A stretch of DNA of 64,000 bases, taken from Anaerolineae bacterium (GTDB taxonomy: Bacteria; Chloroflexota; Anaerolineae; 4572-78; J111). Below, piece after piece: positions 26,801-35,881 of this stretch. The notes beneath the pieces are model-generated. The model worked only from the letters and a program-made list of their open reading frames with translations, had not been told where the DNA came from and did not search any database. The stretch covers positions 124,001-188,000 of the forward strand of contig JAKLJP010000005.1 of NCBI GenBank assembly GCA_023151115.1, given 5' to 3'. The stretch's first letter is position 1. Every line of letters starts with the position of its first letter. The position numbers and the translations under genes are program-made.

Positions 26801-29800
26801 TCAGGGTTTGGCAACCATAACCGTAGCGATTTCGATAAAATTACTTCCCTGGTTCGGCCCAGCGCTTACCGCAACTCGCTGCCCGGTAGCTGAGTCATAC
26901 ATACCCACAATTAAGCGATATTCGCCGGGAGGAGCAGCGGAATCAAGGGGAAAGGCATAATCGTCAGCGATCGGCTGCTTGGGCAACCATAAGGAGGTGC
27001 TGTACCAGCCGCCTTTGGGTTGATTATCCCATTGGCCCCACACGCGCCCATCCGGACCTAGAAGTTGGGTGAACACGGTCAGGTCGGTTTTAATAGGGTG
27101 TTCCGCCTGCCAGAACAGGGTGAAACGCAGCCAGTCGCCTGCTTTAACCGGCTCGGCCTGGCTTAATTGACTCCCCAACAAACGAATTGCCTCACCAAGA
27201 ACAGGTTGATCAACTGGTTCAACTCCGGATGGTAGGGAAAGCCAGGCGGGGTGAATGACCAGCGGCAGCGACGGAAGTTGATCAGCGGGAATCGTTGCCC
27301 CCGCAGCAGTGACAGCCAAACGCTCCTGCCCTTCAGCTGAGGTTACGGAAATGCGCAAACTATAACGTCCGGCTGGCAGCGAGCCAGGCAGCGGCAAGGT
27401 CCGTATATCCACTGTCTCCTGGCCGGTTTCAGCCCAGGGTCGAGCGGTATGTTCCAACACCAGCCGGCCAAAAGGGTCGAGCAGTCGTACCGTAGCTGTG
27501 TCACCGGCTTGGCCGTCGGCCCATTTTAGAGCCAGAGTTAATTTGTTGCAGGGACTTGGCGTTTGTGGTTGTAAACTATAAGCCAGCAGTTGAGGTCCTG
27601 CGGCAAATTTTAGGCTGAGGGGTTGCCATTGTTCAGAGCCACTCTGGCTCGAAAGTGGAGACCCCGGCGAGATTTCCTTGGTTAGCAAGGCAGGGCGGTC
27701 AAGGGTAGCCAACCAGGCCCCGGTTACCAAGTCTGCTTGCTGTTCATTTTGCAGCGGCACGAGAATAGACTCGGCTTCACCCGCAGGTGTAACCAGCGGC
27801 TCAATAAAGTTCTTGCCGTCTCCCCCGGAAAAAGTCAGGTGGCTGACTCGCTGCACATCGGCTACAAAAGCGGCTACTCCTTCATTATGATAGGTGACTC
27901 GCATCGCGCGGGATAAACCATCCAAACCGGGCGCAGGTTTCATGGAGACCTTAATCTGGTCAGGATGGGCCCGACACTGTGGCCGGCCCACTCTCAATAC
28001 CAACGACTCGCCAATCTGATGCACCTGAGTAAAAGAAGGTAAATAAGCCCGCAAATCGGCCAAAAGTCGCTGCATATCCTCTGGTTTATAGGCTGCCGTA
28101 TGGAGGATAATGAAGTCAATGCCCAATTGCTGGATGACGTCAACCGAGCGGACATCAGGAAATGTGGCGAACCATTGGCGAAAACGCTCATAAATGGGTG
28201 GGGTAAACCCCGTACTGCCGTTAGCTATCCGCCGCCAGTGGTAAGAGGAGTAATACTCGTAGATAAACTCAGACACACCTGTATCAAAAACTCGCTGGCC
28301 GGGCTTAGGCGCCCAGATGGAGACGCGATGAGGTAGTTCTAAAACAATCGCATCGGCCGGAGTCTCTGTCCGAAGCCAGGTATATACGGGCGGCGTTTGC
28401 GATCCGGTAGGAATTTCCGGTCCAAGTAACGGCGCCGACCACGACTCAAGTAGTATCAGGACGATCAAAACTAAAGCCTGGACTTTAAAACCCTGTTTTA
28501 TAACTTTAAACAAGGTTGCTGCCCCCCAACCGGCCAAAGCAGCCAGCCCGACAACCACCATAATGCTGTTACGACCCACTCCACGAATGCCCTGAAAAAA
28601 AACAACGTGGTCATATAACCAAAAATAAGGCGAATACCTGAGCAGGGGGACGAACCGTGGGCCAAGCGCAGCCTCGTTTACGCCAAAGGAGAGCCATAAA
28701 AAGACAAATACAAGGACAAACAGGAAAACAATTGTGGGTAGGGCAAAATTTTGCGCTCCGCCAGCCCGCTTTTGCCGGGGATTCAACCTGTGGCTACGCC
28801 GTCGGTAGGGACGAGTCCCTACAGCCAGTAAGCCAAGCAGCGCTAACAGAAGGCCTGTCAGTCCCACCGGCATTAAAGGCTGGGTTTGATGATCTGGTGT
28901 CGCCCAGCGGCCAAAGGTCCAACCATAGAGCCAATTATAAGGAATGGCAGTTAGATAATCAGTCAAAGCAGCGCTGTAGATACGTACCTCACCGGGGGTG
29001 CGCACCGCTCCCATCACATCGCTAAAGCGGAGATACACCTGCCATATCGGCCCATTGATTAACAAGGTGACCAGGGTCGAGAGGCCGATTGCTAAGCTTA
29101 AACTCCAGCGCCAGTAGACTCGACCGCTCAAAACATAAACCAGGGCCAGTAAGGCGCAGGCAATAGTCAAATTGAGCGAGTAATGAAAGCCGGAAAGGGC
29201 TTGAAAGTTAAAGAAAAGGCCCAGTAAGAAGGGATAACGCCAACCGGGCCGGGTGAGGGTCCAGTGTAGCGCGAGCAGCGCCAAAGGCATCCATTGGGTG
29301 ACCAGCAGTTCCAAATGATTGAAGCGGCCAAAACGGTTGGGGGAAAAAGCAAAAAGGATGCCGGCGACCAGTCCAGCCCAGCGGTTCCCCGTCCAGGCCG
29401 TCACCAGTAAATACATCCCATAGCCAGACAGAATAAAGGTAAGCAACACTGATACATTCAGCCCGACCAGGTGGCTGTCACTAATGAGCAGGAATGGCAA
29501 AACCTGGGCCGACAAGATGAAGAAGTGTTCGCTGTAGGCCAGGGTAAGTGGGAAAGGATAGAGAATATTGGTGTTGAATATATTGGCCAGGGCAGTTGGC
29601 CCACCGAGCCAGGCATGAACATTCCAGTACAAGCGCCATACGTTCAGCAAGGGGTCGTTGGGTTCAGGCGCCATCGTAGTGAGGCTGATAGAGAAGGGAT
29701 AGAGCATAATGAAGGTAAAGAGGGTAAAGAGGCCAAGGATGGCCCATTCTCTGAGATGAAAGGTGAGACGTGATAAGTAAATTAATGATTTTAGTTGCGA

Positions 29801-29803
29801 CAT
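26801..29803 (-). CDS. Large polytopic membrane protein, GT-C glycosyltransferase-like
   Basis: This 1000-residue protein has about eleven or twelve membrane segments in the first 480 residues. A large extracytoplasmic part rich in beta structure follows, containing two jelly-roll-like repeats (about 640-790 and 870-995). An early MAPEPNDPLLNVWRLYW loop and the layout resemble GT-C or YfhO-like transferases of Chloroflexota that use lipid-linked sugars. The acceptor is unknown. A GTAGGGAC-GA-GTCCCTAC palindrome at 28805-28822 is translated in a loop near residue 330. There is no good ribosome site before the ATG; TATATAA lies immediately upstream. Confidence 0.75.
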   Translation of the reverse strand: MSQLKSLIYLSRLTFHLREWAILGLFTLFTFIMLYPFSISLTTMAPEPNDPLLNVWRLYWNVHAWLGGPTALANIFNTNILYPFPLTLAYSEHFFILSAQVLPFLLISDSHLVGLNVSVLLTFILSGYGMYLLVTAWTGNRWAGLVAGILFAFSPNRFGRFNHLELLVTQWMPLALLALHWTLTRPGWRYPFLLGLFFNFQALSGFHYSLNLTIACALLALVYVLSGRVYWRWSLSLAIGLSTLVTLLINGPIWQVYLRFSDVMGAVRTPGEVRIYSAALTDYLTAIPYNWLYGWTFGRWATPDHQTQPLMPVGLTGLLLALLGLLAVGTRPYRRRSHRLNPRQKRAGGAQNFALPTIVFLFVLVFVFLWLSFGVNEAALGPRFVPLLRYSPYFWLYDHVVFFQGIRGVGRNSIMVVVGLAALAGWGAATLFKVIKQGFKVQALVLIVLILLESWSAPLLGPEIPTGSQTPPVYTWLRTETPADAIVLELPHRVSIWAPKPGQRVFDTGVSEFIYEYYSSYHWRRIANGSTGFTPPIYERFRQWFATFPDVRSVDVIQQLGIDFIILHTAAYKPEDMQRLLADLRAYLPSFTQVHQIGESLVLRVGRPQCRAHPDQIKVSMKPAPGLDGLSRAMRVTYHNEGVAAFVADVQRVSHLTFSGGDGKNFIEPLVTPAGEAESILVPLQNEQQADLVTGAWLATLDRPALLTKEISPGSPLSSQSGSEQWQPLSLKFAAGPQLLAYSLQPQTPSPCNKLTLALKWADGQAGDTATVRLLDPFGRLVLEHTARPWAETGQETVDIRTLPLPGSLPAGRYSLRISVTSAEGQERLAVTAAGATIPADQLPSLPLVIHPAWLSLPSGVEPVDQPVLGEAIRLLGSQLSQAEPVKAGDWLRFTLFWQAEHPIKTDLTVFTQLLGPDGRVWGQWDNQPKGGWYSTSLWLPKQPIADDYAFPLDSAAPPGEYRLIVGMYDSATGQRVAVSAGPNQGSNFIEIATVMVAKP
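28805..28822. repeat. Palindrome translated within the membrane-protein gene
   Basis: GTAGGGACGAGTCCCTAC has perfect eight-base arms. It encodes part of a basic hydrophilic loop (VGTRPYRRR) between membrane segments. Confidence 0.7.
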
Positions 29804-29886
29804 TTATATAAATCTGGGTTTGATCGTTTTTCTTTTTGAGGTGAAAAAATGCGCCTTATCAGAGACCAGGCTCAAAAGGAGACACA

Positions 29887-29974
29887 GTAGATCCAATTTT
29901 CCGAGGAGTGAGGCACGCCCACGTGCCGAACACCGCCGCACGTGGGCGTGCTGTCTCCTCAAATTTGGATCCAC
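29887..29974. repeat. Long imperfect hairpin downstream of the IclR gene
   Basis: AGTAGATCCAA..GAGGAG..GCACGCCCACGTGC faces GCACGTGGGCGTGC..CTCCTC..TTGGATCCACT. It begins 12 bases after the IclR stop, so it may end that transcript; the GC palindromes resemble the REP elements. Confidence 0.65.
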
Positions 29975-29985
29975 TGAGACTGGTA

Positions 29986-30825
29986 TTACTTTCCTTCATC
30001 AGCGTCCCTTGGGTCAATAGAGCTTCCATTTCTGGAATGACCATTATTGTCGGGGCAACCCAATTGCGCCGAGATTTTCCGCGCTGTTTCGCGCAGCGGC
30101 CCTACAAACGCCTCGATTTTATCGGCCTCAAGGCGATAGGTTGGCCCGGAGATGCTGACCGTAGCCACGACCCGGCCGAGATGATTGCAAATCGGCGCAG
30201 CGATGGCGGTCAAATCTTCTTCAAATTCTTCGCGGGCCACGCCATAACCCTGCGCCCGGATTTGAACCAGGGCTTGTTCGAGGGCCTGGCGGTCAACAAT
30301 GGTCTTAGCGGTGTAGCGCGTTAACTTTGGGGGTAAAACGGCGTCTCGCTCGGCGGGGGTCATATAAGCCAGCAGCACTTTACCGGTCGAGGTGCAGTGC
30401 AGGGGGGTGCGCCGGCCCAGCGAGCCGACGTAGCGAATCAGGCGCGGGCTGGCCACCCGCTCGATGTTGACGCACTCGGCCCCATCCAGGATGGTCACGT
30501 TGATGGTTTCCTGGGTCAATTCGGCCAGGCTGACCAAGTGGGGATGAGCCACGCGGCGCAGGTCAATATGTTCCAGGGCGTAGCCGGCCAAGCTGACCAG
30601 GCCCAGGCCCAGCCGGTACTTGCCGGTTTCGCGGTTCTGCTCCACAAAGCCTTCTTGCAGCAGGGTAGACAGCAGGCGCGAGACGGTGCTTTTGTGCAAG
30701 CCCAGCCGCTCACTGATGGCTGTCACCCCCAACTCAGCTTCGGCCTCGGTAAAGCTACGCAGAATGGCCGCCGCCCGCTGAACGGATTGGATGCCTGAGT
30801 CGGTGGAGCGTTTGGTTGGGGACAT
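29986..30825 (-). CDS. IclR-family transcriptional regulator
   Basis: The ATG at 30825 (MSPTKRSTDS) with GAGAG upstream is preferred to one six codons earlier that lacks a site; the product is 279 residues. An N-terminal winged helix (about 12-75) has LGLHKSTVSRLLSTLLQEG. The IclR effector domain follows, with LGRRTPLHCTSTGKVLLAY and GYGVAREEFEEDLTAIAAPI. IclR regulators usually control nearby catabolic operons and themselves. A 17-bp site like the palindrome before soxB lies 26 bases upstream of this start. The neighbouring MFS gene is a likely target too. Confidence 0.92.
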   Translation of the reverse strand: MSPTKRSTDSGIQSVQRAAAILRSFTEAEAELGVTAISERLGLHKSTVSRLLSTLLQEGFVEQNRETGKYRLGLGLVSLAGYALEHIDLRRVAHPHLVSLAELTQETINVTILDGAECVNIERVASPRLIRYVGSLGRRTPLHCTSTGKVLLAYMTPAERDAVLPPKLTRYTAKTIVDRQALEQALVQIRAQGYGVAREEFEEDLTAIAAPICNHLGRVVATVSISGPTYRLEADKIEAFVGPLRETARKISAQLGCPDNNGHSRNGSSIDPRDADEGK

Positions 30826-30850
30826 ACTGCTCTCTTTTGTCATGAAAGTT

Positions 30851-30867
30851 GTTGCGTATGATGCAAT
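30851..30867. promoter_or_regulatory. Candidate IclR autoregulatory operator
   Basis: GTTGCGTATGATGCAAT matches the soxB palindrome at 14 of 17 positions and lies at nearly the same distance from the start codon. Confidence 0.55.
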
Positions 30868-30940
30868 ATCGTTCCCATTTATTGCCGGGATTATACTTTA
30901 TTTCCAACTAGCGTCAATCCCGACTCACCCAGAGGAACAG

Positions 30941-30972
30941 GGAGATTGGAGATTCTTTAATCTCCAATCTCC
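30941..30972. repeat. Word-type hairpin downstream of the MFS gene
   Basis: GGAGATTGGAGATT and AATCTCCAATCTCC form a perfect 14-bp stem with a four-base CTTT loop, 30 bases after the MFS stop. It has terminator shape but no U-tract. Confidence 0.8.
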
Positions 30973-31001
30973 AGACCGGAAAGCTTATTTATGGAAAATC
31001 G

Positions 31002-32270
31002 CTAAACACTGGCCTCCGCAGGGATGGGGCCTGTTTTGGTTTTGCGGGCAAACAGGGCAAAGCCAATCAAGCGCAGCAGGGCGCTCAGCAGGAGAGCATT
31101 GCCCAGCCCAATCTGGTCGGCCAGCAGGGTTCCGAGGAGCGGCGCAACGACAGTTGCCATGTTTTGCAAACTTTGTGACAGCGAGACAAAGGTGGCGCTG
31201 TAGCGAGGCGGGACGGTCTTCATCAACTCGTCAAAAAAGACCAGGTTCAGCCCGGCCTGGAAAATTCCGGCGACCCCGGCATACAGCACCAGCCAGCCCA
31301 CCTGATGGGTCACGGCGACCAAAGCCGGATGCAGGGCCAGGCCAAAAGTGGTCCACAGCAACACAAACCGCCCGCCATGCCGTTTCGACTCGCGCATCCA
31401 GAGGTAATAACCGACCAAAACGATGGCCGTCTGGCTGGTGTTGATCAGGCCAATCCAGGTATCGCTGGCCTGCACTTCGTGGACGTAATACAGGGGCAGC
31501 AGCGGCAGGGCCAGAGCGGTTCCGGCGGTATAAACAAATTGTTTGGCGATGAAGGCTAAAAAGGCCGGTTCGCCGCGAATGAGGCGAACAAAGCCCTGGA
31601 GACGCTGCGAGCGCGACAAATCGGGTTGGGCCGGGGGCGGCTCTGTATCCGGCAGTTCGATGTGGCTGGAGTAGTGGTAGCTAATCAGCCCGCCCACCGA
31701 CAGAGCGATAAAGACCACCTGATAATTAAACGGAAAACTCAGCCGGTCCAAAATCTGGCCCATGATGGCGACGGTTACAGCGGTGGTAAAACCCAGGATA
31801 GACCAGCGCCGGCTCATCAGTTCATAGCGGTGTTCCGGGCCGGCTACGGCGTTCATCACTACCGAAAAGGAAATATTGACCACCGTCTGAGGGATGGTCA
31901 CGGCGGCCCAAATCAGCAGCACCGCCGGCACAATGTAATCACGCGGCAGCAGAAACGGCACGATGCCGGTGAGGGCGTAAGCCAGATTGGTCAGCAGGCG
32001 CGCCCCGCTGAACCAGGGGACGATATTGCGCCGGGTTTGCAAAAAGTAGCCAATCGCCACCGCCAGCAGAAAACCGGCCAGGGCCGGCATAGCGGTGAGC
32101 AGCCCCACCTGAAAATGGCTGGCCCCCAGGCGGGCCAGAAAGACCGGCAAAAAAGGAGCCGCCGCACTGGCCAGGCCAATACCAACCGCGTCAATCTGAA
32201 CGTTGAGAAAATTTTGCCGCTGGACGGGCGTCACCCCGGCCGGAGCAACGGACCAGTGGAAGCGTTTCAT
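31002..32270 (-). CDS. MFS transporter
   Basis: The ATG at 32270 (MKRFHWSVAP) has AAGGAG upstream and gives 422 residues with twelve predicted membrane helices. The overall pattern is Major Facilitator Superfamily: a GLASAAAPFLPVFLARLGAS first helix pair and an ELMSRRWSILG cytoplasmic loop. The substrate is not evident. Its place between the IclR regulator and the enolase-superfamily gene suggests uptake or export of a metabolite of that pathway. Confidence 0.85.
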   Translation of the reverse strand: MKRFHWSVAPAGVTPVQRQNFLNVQIDAVGIGLASAAAPFLPVFLARLGASHFQVGLLTAMPALAGFLLAVAIGYFLQTRRNIVPWFSGARLLTNLAYALTGIVPFLLPRDYIVPAVLLIWAAVTIPQTVVNISFSVVMNAVAGPEHRYELMSRRWSILGFTTAVTVAIMGQILDRLSFPFNYQVVFIALSVGGLISYHYSSHIELPDTEPPPAQPDLSRSQRLQGFVRLIRGEPAFLAFIAKQFVYTAGTALALPLLPLYYVHEVQASDTWIGLINTSQTAIVLVGYYLWMRESKRHGGRFVLLWTTFGLALHPALVAVTHQVGWLVLYAGVAGIFQAGLNLVFFDELMKTVPPRYSATFVSLSQSLQNMATVVAPLLGTLLADQIGLGNALLLSALLRLIGFALFARKTKTGPIPAEASV

Positions 32271-32328
32271 GAGGCTCTCCTTGATACGCCTTTGTGGAGG
32301 CTCCATTAACTTGCCGGTTCAGCTTGTT

Positions 32329-32640
32329 TTACTTAACCGACCCATCCGGCATAATAGTGCTGGAAAAGAAAGCGCCGTCAAAATTGGCCCCGGCCGTGTT
32401 TGCGCCGGTCAGATTCGTCCGGTCCAGTTCAGCCCCGCGAAGATTAGCCCCACTCAGGTTGGCGTTGGTCAAATTAGCCCCTTCCAAAAAAGCGCCCTCC
32501 AGATTAGCCCCGGCAAAATTCGCTCCACTGAAGTTCAAATCGGTCAGCCGCAGCCCTTCCAGGTTTTGGCCAGACAAGTCAACCCCTTCAAAATTATTTT
32601 CGCCCTCATAATATTTGTCCAGAAATTCGTCAACAGTCAT
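32329..32640 (-). CDS. Pentapeptide-repeat protein
   Basis: This 103-residue protein is made of about thirteen A(N/D)LXX-type pentapeptides (residues 18-90: LSGQN LEGLR, FSGAN FAGAN LEGAF and so on), giving a right-handed square beta-helix. Some family members protect DNA gyrase by mimicking DNA, but short ones like this have no proven role. A short acidic N-terminus precedes the repeats. Confidence 0.9.
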   Translation of the reverse strand: MTVDEFLDKYYEGENNFEGVDLSGQNLEGLRLTDLNFSGANFAGANLEGAFLEGANLTNANLSGANLRGAELDRTNLTGANTAGANFDGAFFSSTIMPDGSVK

Positions 32641-32663
32641 GATTTCCCCCAGACTAACATAGT

Positions 32664-32730
32664 ACAGATCGTAGTAACGACTTTAGTCGTTTTGGGCAGG
32701 TTAAGCGACTGAAGTCGCCACTACAAACTG
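32664..32730. repeat. Palindromic intergenic element (GCGACTGAAGTCGC type)
   Basis: GTAGTAACGACTTTAGTCGTT on the left faces AAGCGACTGAAGTCGCCACTAC on the right; both halves are themselves palindromic. It sits between the enolase-superfamily and pentapeptide genes. Confidence 0.75.
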
Positions 32731-32764
32731 TAAACTTACTTCCACCCAGGTGTACCAGTTTGGC

Positions 32765-33889
32765 TTAAAGCTGCATCGTGCCGAGATGAATGCGCAGCGG
32801 TTCCAGCGCGGCCCAATCAATCTTGACCCCCAAACCGGGCGCATCCGGCAGCGTAATATATCCGGCAGAGTCCGGCAAGGTCAGACTGGACAAAATAAAA
32901 TCGCGACGTTCCGGCGTCCAGGTGGGCGGGTCGAAGGGAAACTCGATGAAGGGAGCTTGCGACACCGCCGCCGACACATGCAGGTTAGCCAGCAGCACCA
33001 GCCCGTCGCCCCAGGTGTGCGGTGAGTAAATCGCTCCCGCTGCCTGGACCTCTGCCGCCAACTGGCGGGCGCGCAAAATGCCGGTGCTCCAGACCACGTC
33101 GGCCTGGTACACGTCGAGCGAGCCGTGATGCAGATATTCGCGCAGTTCGGCAAACTCGCGGTTGCCCTCGCCCCCGGCGATGCGGACTCTGGCTCTGCGC
33201 CGCAGTTCGGCCAGACCACGATAATCGTGACGCGGCAGCGGTTCTTCCAGCCAGTAGACATCCAACTCGGCCAGGGCGTCGGCCATCCACAGCGCAGTTT
33301 TGAAATCCCAGGGCGCGGCGGCGTCCCAGGGCATCTGCCAGCCCTGGTTGGCATCCACCAAAATTGCCATCTCCGGCCCCACAGACTCACGGACGGCCCG
33401 GACAATGGCCAGGTCATCACGCGGGTCGGCGGCGTGGAAGCGCAGTTTGAGGGCCGGAAAGCCCTGCTCGCGCAAGCGGCGGGCCGACTCGGCTCGTTCG
33501 AGGGCCGGCAGCCTTTCGCCGGTGGAGGCGTAGGCGCGCACCTGCTGGCTGCGCCCGCCGAGCAGTTTCCATAGGGGCTGGCCGCTGATTTGGCCCATCA
33601 AATCCCACAGGGCCACTTCCAGCGGCCACATGCGGCCATAATGAAACTGCAAATTATCCAAAATGCGCACGTGGCGCTCGATCTCAAACGGGTCATAACC
33701 GAGAAAGAGTTTTTCGTGCCCGGCAAAACCGAGCATTGCATCACCGGAGCCGACGCCTTCGTAGTCGCCGGCCCGCACCCGAACCAGGGTGCTGGTGTGG
33801 CTGGCGCGCGGGTTGGGGTCCCACGAAGCCCGAAAAGGCGGGTCGAGCGGCAGACGGTAGTGATGGATTTCGATGGAGTCAATTTTCAT
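32765..33889 (-). CDS. Mandelate racemase/muconate-lactonizing-type enolase superfamily enzyme
   Basis: The ATG at 33889 (MKIDSIEIHH) has GGAG eight bases upstream; the product is 374 residues. The N-terminal capping domain is followed by a TIM barrel with the three metal ligands in LVDANQGW, WLEEPLPR and IAGGEGN, and a histidine in YSPHTWGDG. The usual KxK is KxR here (ALKLRF). This places it in the mandelate-racemase-like group, which abstracts a proton next to a carboxylate: racemases, sugar-acid dehydratases or amino-acid racemases. The substrate is unknown. Confidence 0.88.
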   Translation of the reverse strand: MKIDSIEIHHYRLPLDPPFRASWDPNPRASHTSTLVRVRAGDYEGVGSGDAMLGFAGHEKLFLGYDPFEIERHVRILDNLQFHYGRMWPLEVALWDLMGQISGQPLWKLLGGRSQQVRAYASTGERLPALERAESARRLREQGFPALKLRFHAADPRDDLAIVRAVRESVGPEMAILVDANQGWQMPWDAAAPWDFKTALWMADALAELDVYWLEEPLPRHDYRGLAELRRRARVRIAGGEGNREFAELREYLHHGSLDVYQADVVWSTGILRARQLAAEVQAAGAIYSPHTWGDGLVLLANLHVSAAVSQAPFIEFPFDPPTWTPERRDFILSSLTLPDSAGYITLPDAPGLGVKIDWAALEPLRIHLGTMQL

Positions 33890-33908
33890 GCGGGTCACTC
33901 CGTTTAAG

Positions 33909-33978
33909 AAAGGAACTGATGGGAACTAAAGGAACTCAAAGGAACTGAGGGGTGAAGCGTAGTTCCGTCAGTTCCTTT
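33909..33978. repeat. Word-type hairpin (AGGAACT words)
   Basis: AAAGGAACTGATGGGAACT on the left faces AGTTCCGTCAGTTCCTTT on the right. The right arm contains the last codons and stop of the ferritin-like gene, so its terminal residues are repeat-derived. Confidence 0.75.
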
Positions 33979-35263
33979 CAGTGCTGTTGTTACCCTTGGC
34001 GATAAAGTCGCTCATATCCGGCAGGGGCGAGGGCGGCTGCATCTTGCGGGTGCGTGAGCGCAGGTCTACTCCCTGTTGGGCCAGGGTTAACAGCTCTTGC
34101 TGGCTGCCCCGAAACCAATCTTTCAACTGGCGGCGGGCAATATTGACGTGCAGTACTTCGTCGGCCCAATCAAAATCTTGAAAGGTGGTCATCAGCGGGT
34201 GTTGGGCCACATCACGGCAAAATTCGTACTCTTCTCGTTTGCCGGGCGGATATTTCATCATGGCTGCTTCGATGCCCAGGCCCAGGGCGGCGTACTGCTC
34301 CAGGGGCGTCATCTGAAACACATAGGTCAAATCAAAATTGCGGATGGGCATGGCGGCGCGGTCGCCAAAAAATTGCTCGGTAGCGGCTTCGCCAAAAAAG
34401 GTGTGGCGCACCTCGTCCCACAGATGGCGGGAGATGTCCACGTAAAAAGGCCAGGGCTGCCCTTCGACCTCGCACAGCACAAAGGCCAGGCCCTCGGCGG
34501 CGGTAATTTCGCTCAGACGGGTGGCCAGCATCTGGGCAAAACGCTCGGCGGCCCGCTCATTTTCCACATGCACAAAATCCCAAATCTGGCGAAAAGTGTG
34601 GTCGCGGCTCATCCGGCGGGGAATGACGTAGGGGGTAACAGCCCGCACCGGCCGGAGTTGGGTTGAGTCAACCTCGCCGGTCCCGCCAATCCCTCCGGCG
34701 GCGGTCAACATATCACGCAGGCTGGTGGCCCAACGCTGAGCCTCGGCCTCTTTTTCCGGCGTATCCACGACATCCCGATAGGCCGCTTCCAGCAGCGGCA
34801 GGGTCTCCATTTCTTCGGCGATGATGATTTTGAGCAGGCGCACGGTCGGGTAATCGGCCAGGGAGTTAGTGGCAGCCAGGTAATCCCGGTAGGCTTGCAG
34901 CAGGGCCGGCTTGAAGACCAGAGCCAAACTGGCCAGCAGTTCGACCGTGTTGGCGGCGTGCATGGCTTCGTCAAAAACAATTTGCAGCGGCGTCTCCGGC
35001 GCTTCGTAGGCTTTCTTTTTGGAAATGCGCAGTTCCGGCAGGCGGCTGCGAAGCTGGTCGGTGTGCAAAGCATCTTCGTATTGCAGGCGGCCCAGCAAGC
35101 CTTTGATATCCCACTCCGGCACGGTGACAAGGTGGGCGGCTTGCAGGCGCATCAGCCGTTCTTCGGCGTAAGCCAGGTTGCGCAGCCGAGCGGCGCATTG
35201 GTCTACGCTCAGGCCGGGTTGTTTGACGTTGGATAGGCCGGCATATTGGTAAATTGGGTTCAT
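33968..35263 (-). CDS. Ferritin-like (putative di-iron) protein of unknown function
   Basis: This 431-residue, almost all-helical protein has no signal peptide or membrane helix. Three ExxH pairs suggest a carboxylate-histidine di-metal centre, perhaps duplicated: EDALHTD (about 64), WDEVRHTFFGE (about 283) and ADEVLHVN (about 372), along with E-rich helices AEERLMRL and IAEEMETLPLLE. The length is nearly twice that of simple ferritin-like domains, so it may be a tandem fold. An oxygenase, oxidase or iron-handling role is possible. The exact family is not recognised. Confidence 0.6.
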   Translation of the reverse strand: MNPIYQYAGLSNVKQPGLSVDQCAARLRNLAYAEERLMRLQAAHLVTVPEWDIKGLLGRLQYEDALHTDQLRSRLPELRISKKKAYEAPETPLQIVFDEAMHAANTVELLASLALVFKPALLQAYRDYLAATNSLADYPTVRLLKIIIAEEMETLPLLEAAYRDVVDTPEKEAEAQRWATSLRDMLTAAGGIGGTGEVDSTQLRPVRAVTPYVIPRRMSRDHTFRQIWDFVHVENERAAERFAQMLATRLSEITAAEGLAFVLCEVEGQPWPFYVDISRHLWDEVRHTFFGEAATEQFFGDRAAMPIRNFDLTYVFQMTPLEQYAALGLGIEAAMMKYPPGKREEYEFCRDVAQHPLMTTFQDFDWADEVLHVNIARRQLKDWFRGSQQELLTLAQQGVDLRSRTRKMQPPSPLPDMSDFIAKGNNSTERN

Positions 35264-35298
35264 CCGTTCTCTCGCTTTCTAAACATTTTTGTTTTAAG

Positions 35299-35350
35299 GC
35301 AGAGGCGGCTCCCACGCCGCCGGACGTCGGGGTGGAAGAGAGTCCCGCCC
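35299..35350. repeat. REP-like element, left flank of the RAYT gene
   Basis: The 25 bases at 35299-35323 (GCAGAGGCGGCTCCCACGCC onward) are an exact inverse of 35884-35908 on the other side of the transposase gene. Confidence 0.85.
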
Positions 35351-35859
35351 TATTCACTCCATCGTTTGTAACGGGAAAAAAGGTCTAACAAAAACTCCTC
35401 ACCTTCTCGATCAAGCCAATCACTAAGATTCGAGTAGGGATAAAGTTGTAGTGGATCCTCCACTAAACCCTCACGCCAAGGATTGAAAAGAGTATAAGCA
35501 ACTTTTTGCCAATACATGGTTTCATCGCGAATGACCTCATCCCAAGGATCCCCTTGCCAAATCTTGGCCTTAATTTGGCGGCCAAGTTGCTGGTTGATAA
35601 GCGTGACCGTGTAGGAGTTAACCGCATGTAGAATTTGTGAAATCGTCTTTTCCTCGCCTGTTCCTAGCACCACGTGATAGTGGTCTGGCAATAGGCTGTA
35701 AGCATCCAAATGAAATCTATAACCCTTTTCGTAGTATTTCCATTGCTCCACCACAATCTGGGCAAATTGAGGGTTGGCAAAACATTTCTGGCGTTGATAA
35801 GTGACGCTGGTAATAAAATAGGTTACATTGGCAATAATTGGCCTTGGTATTCGACTCAT
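35350..35859 (-). CDS. REP-associated tyrosine transposase (RAYT, Y1_Tnp)
   Basis: This 169-residue protein belongs to the IS200-like Y1 superfamily. The HUH metal motif is DHYHVV (H60, H62), and the catalytic-tyrosine helix is in the MYWQKVAYTLFNPWREGLV region. RAYTs are single-copy, domesticated relatives of IS200/IS605 transposases that process REP hairpins. Here the gene is bracketed by a perfect 25-bp inverted repeat and further REP-like palindromes, and at least one isolated copy lies at 6755. The gene appears intact. Its AT content is higher than that of its neighbours. Confidence 0.9.
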   Translation of the reverse strand: MSRIPRPIIANVTYFITSVTYQRQKCFANPQFAQIVVEQWKYYEKGYRFHLDAYSLLPDHYHVVLGTGEEKTISQILHAVNSYTVTLINQQLGRQIKAKIWQGDPWDEVIRDETMYWQKVAYTLFNPWREGLVEDPLQLYPYSNLSDWLDREGEEFLLDLFSRYKRWSE

Positions 35860-35881
35860 TGATGCCCTACTTTCCCAAGTA

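Noticed and set aside
30941..30972. Standard rho-independent terminator
   Set aside because: The stem is perfect but no U-tract follows on either strand; kept as a word-type hairpin.
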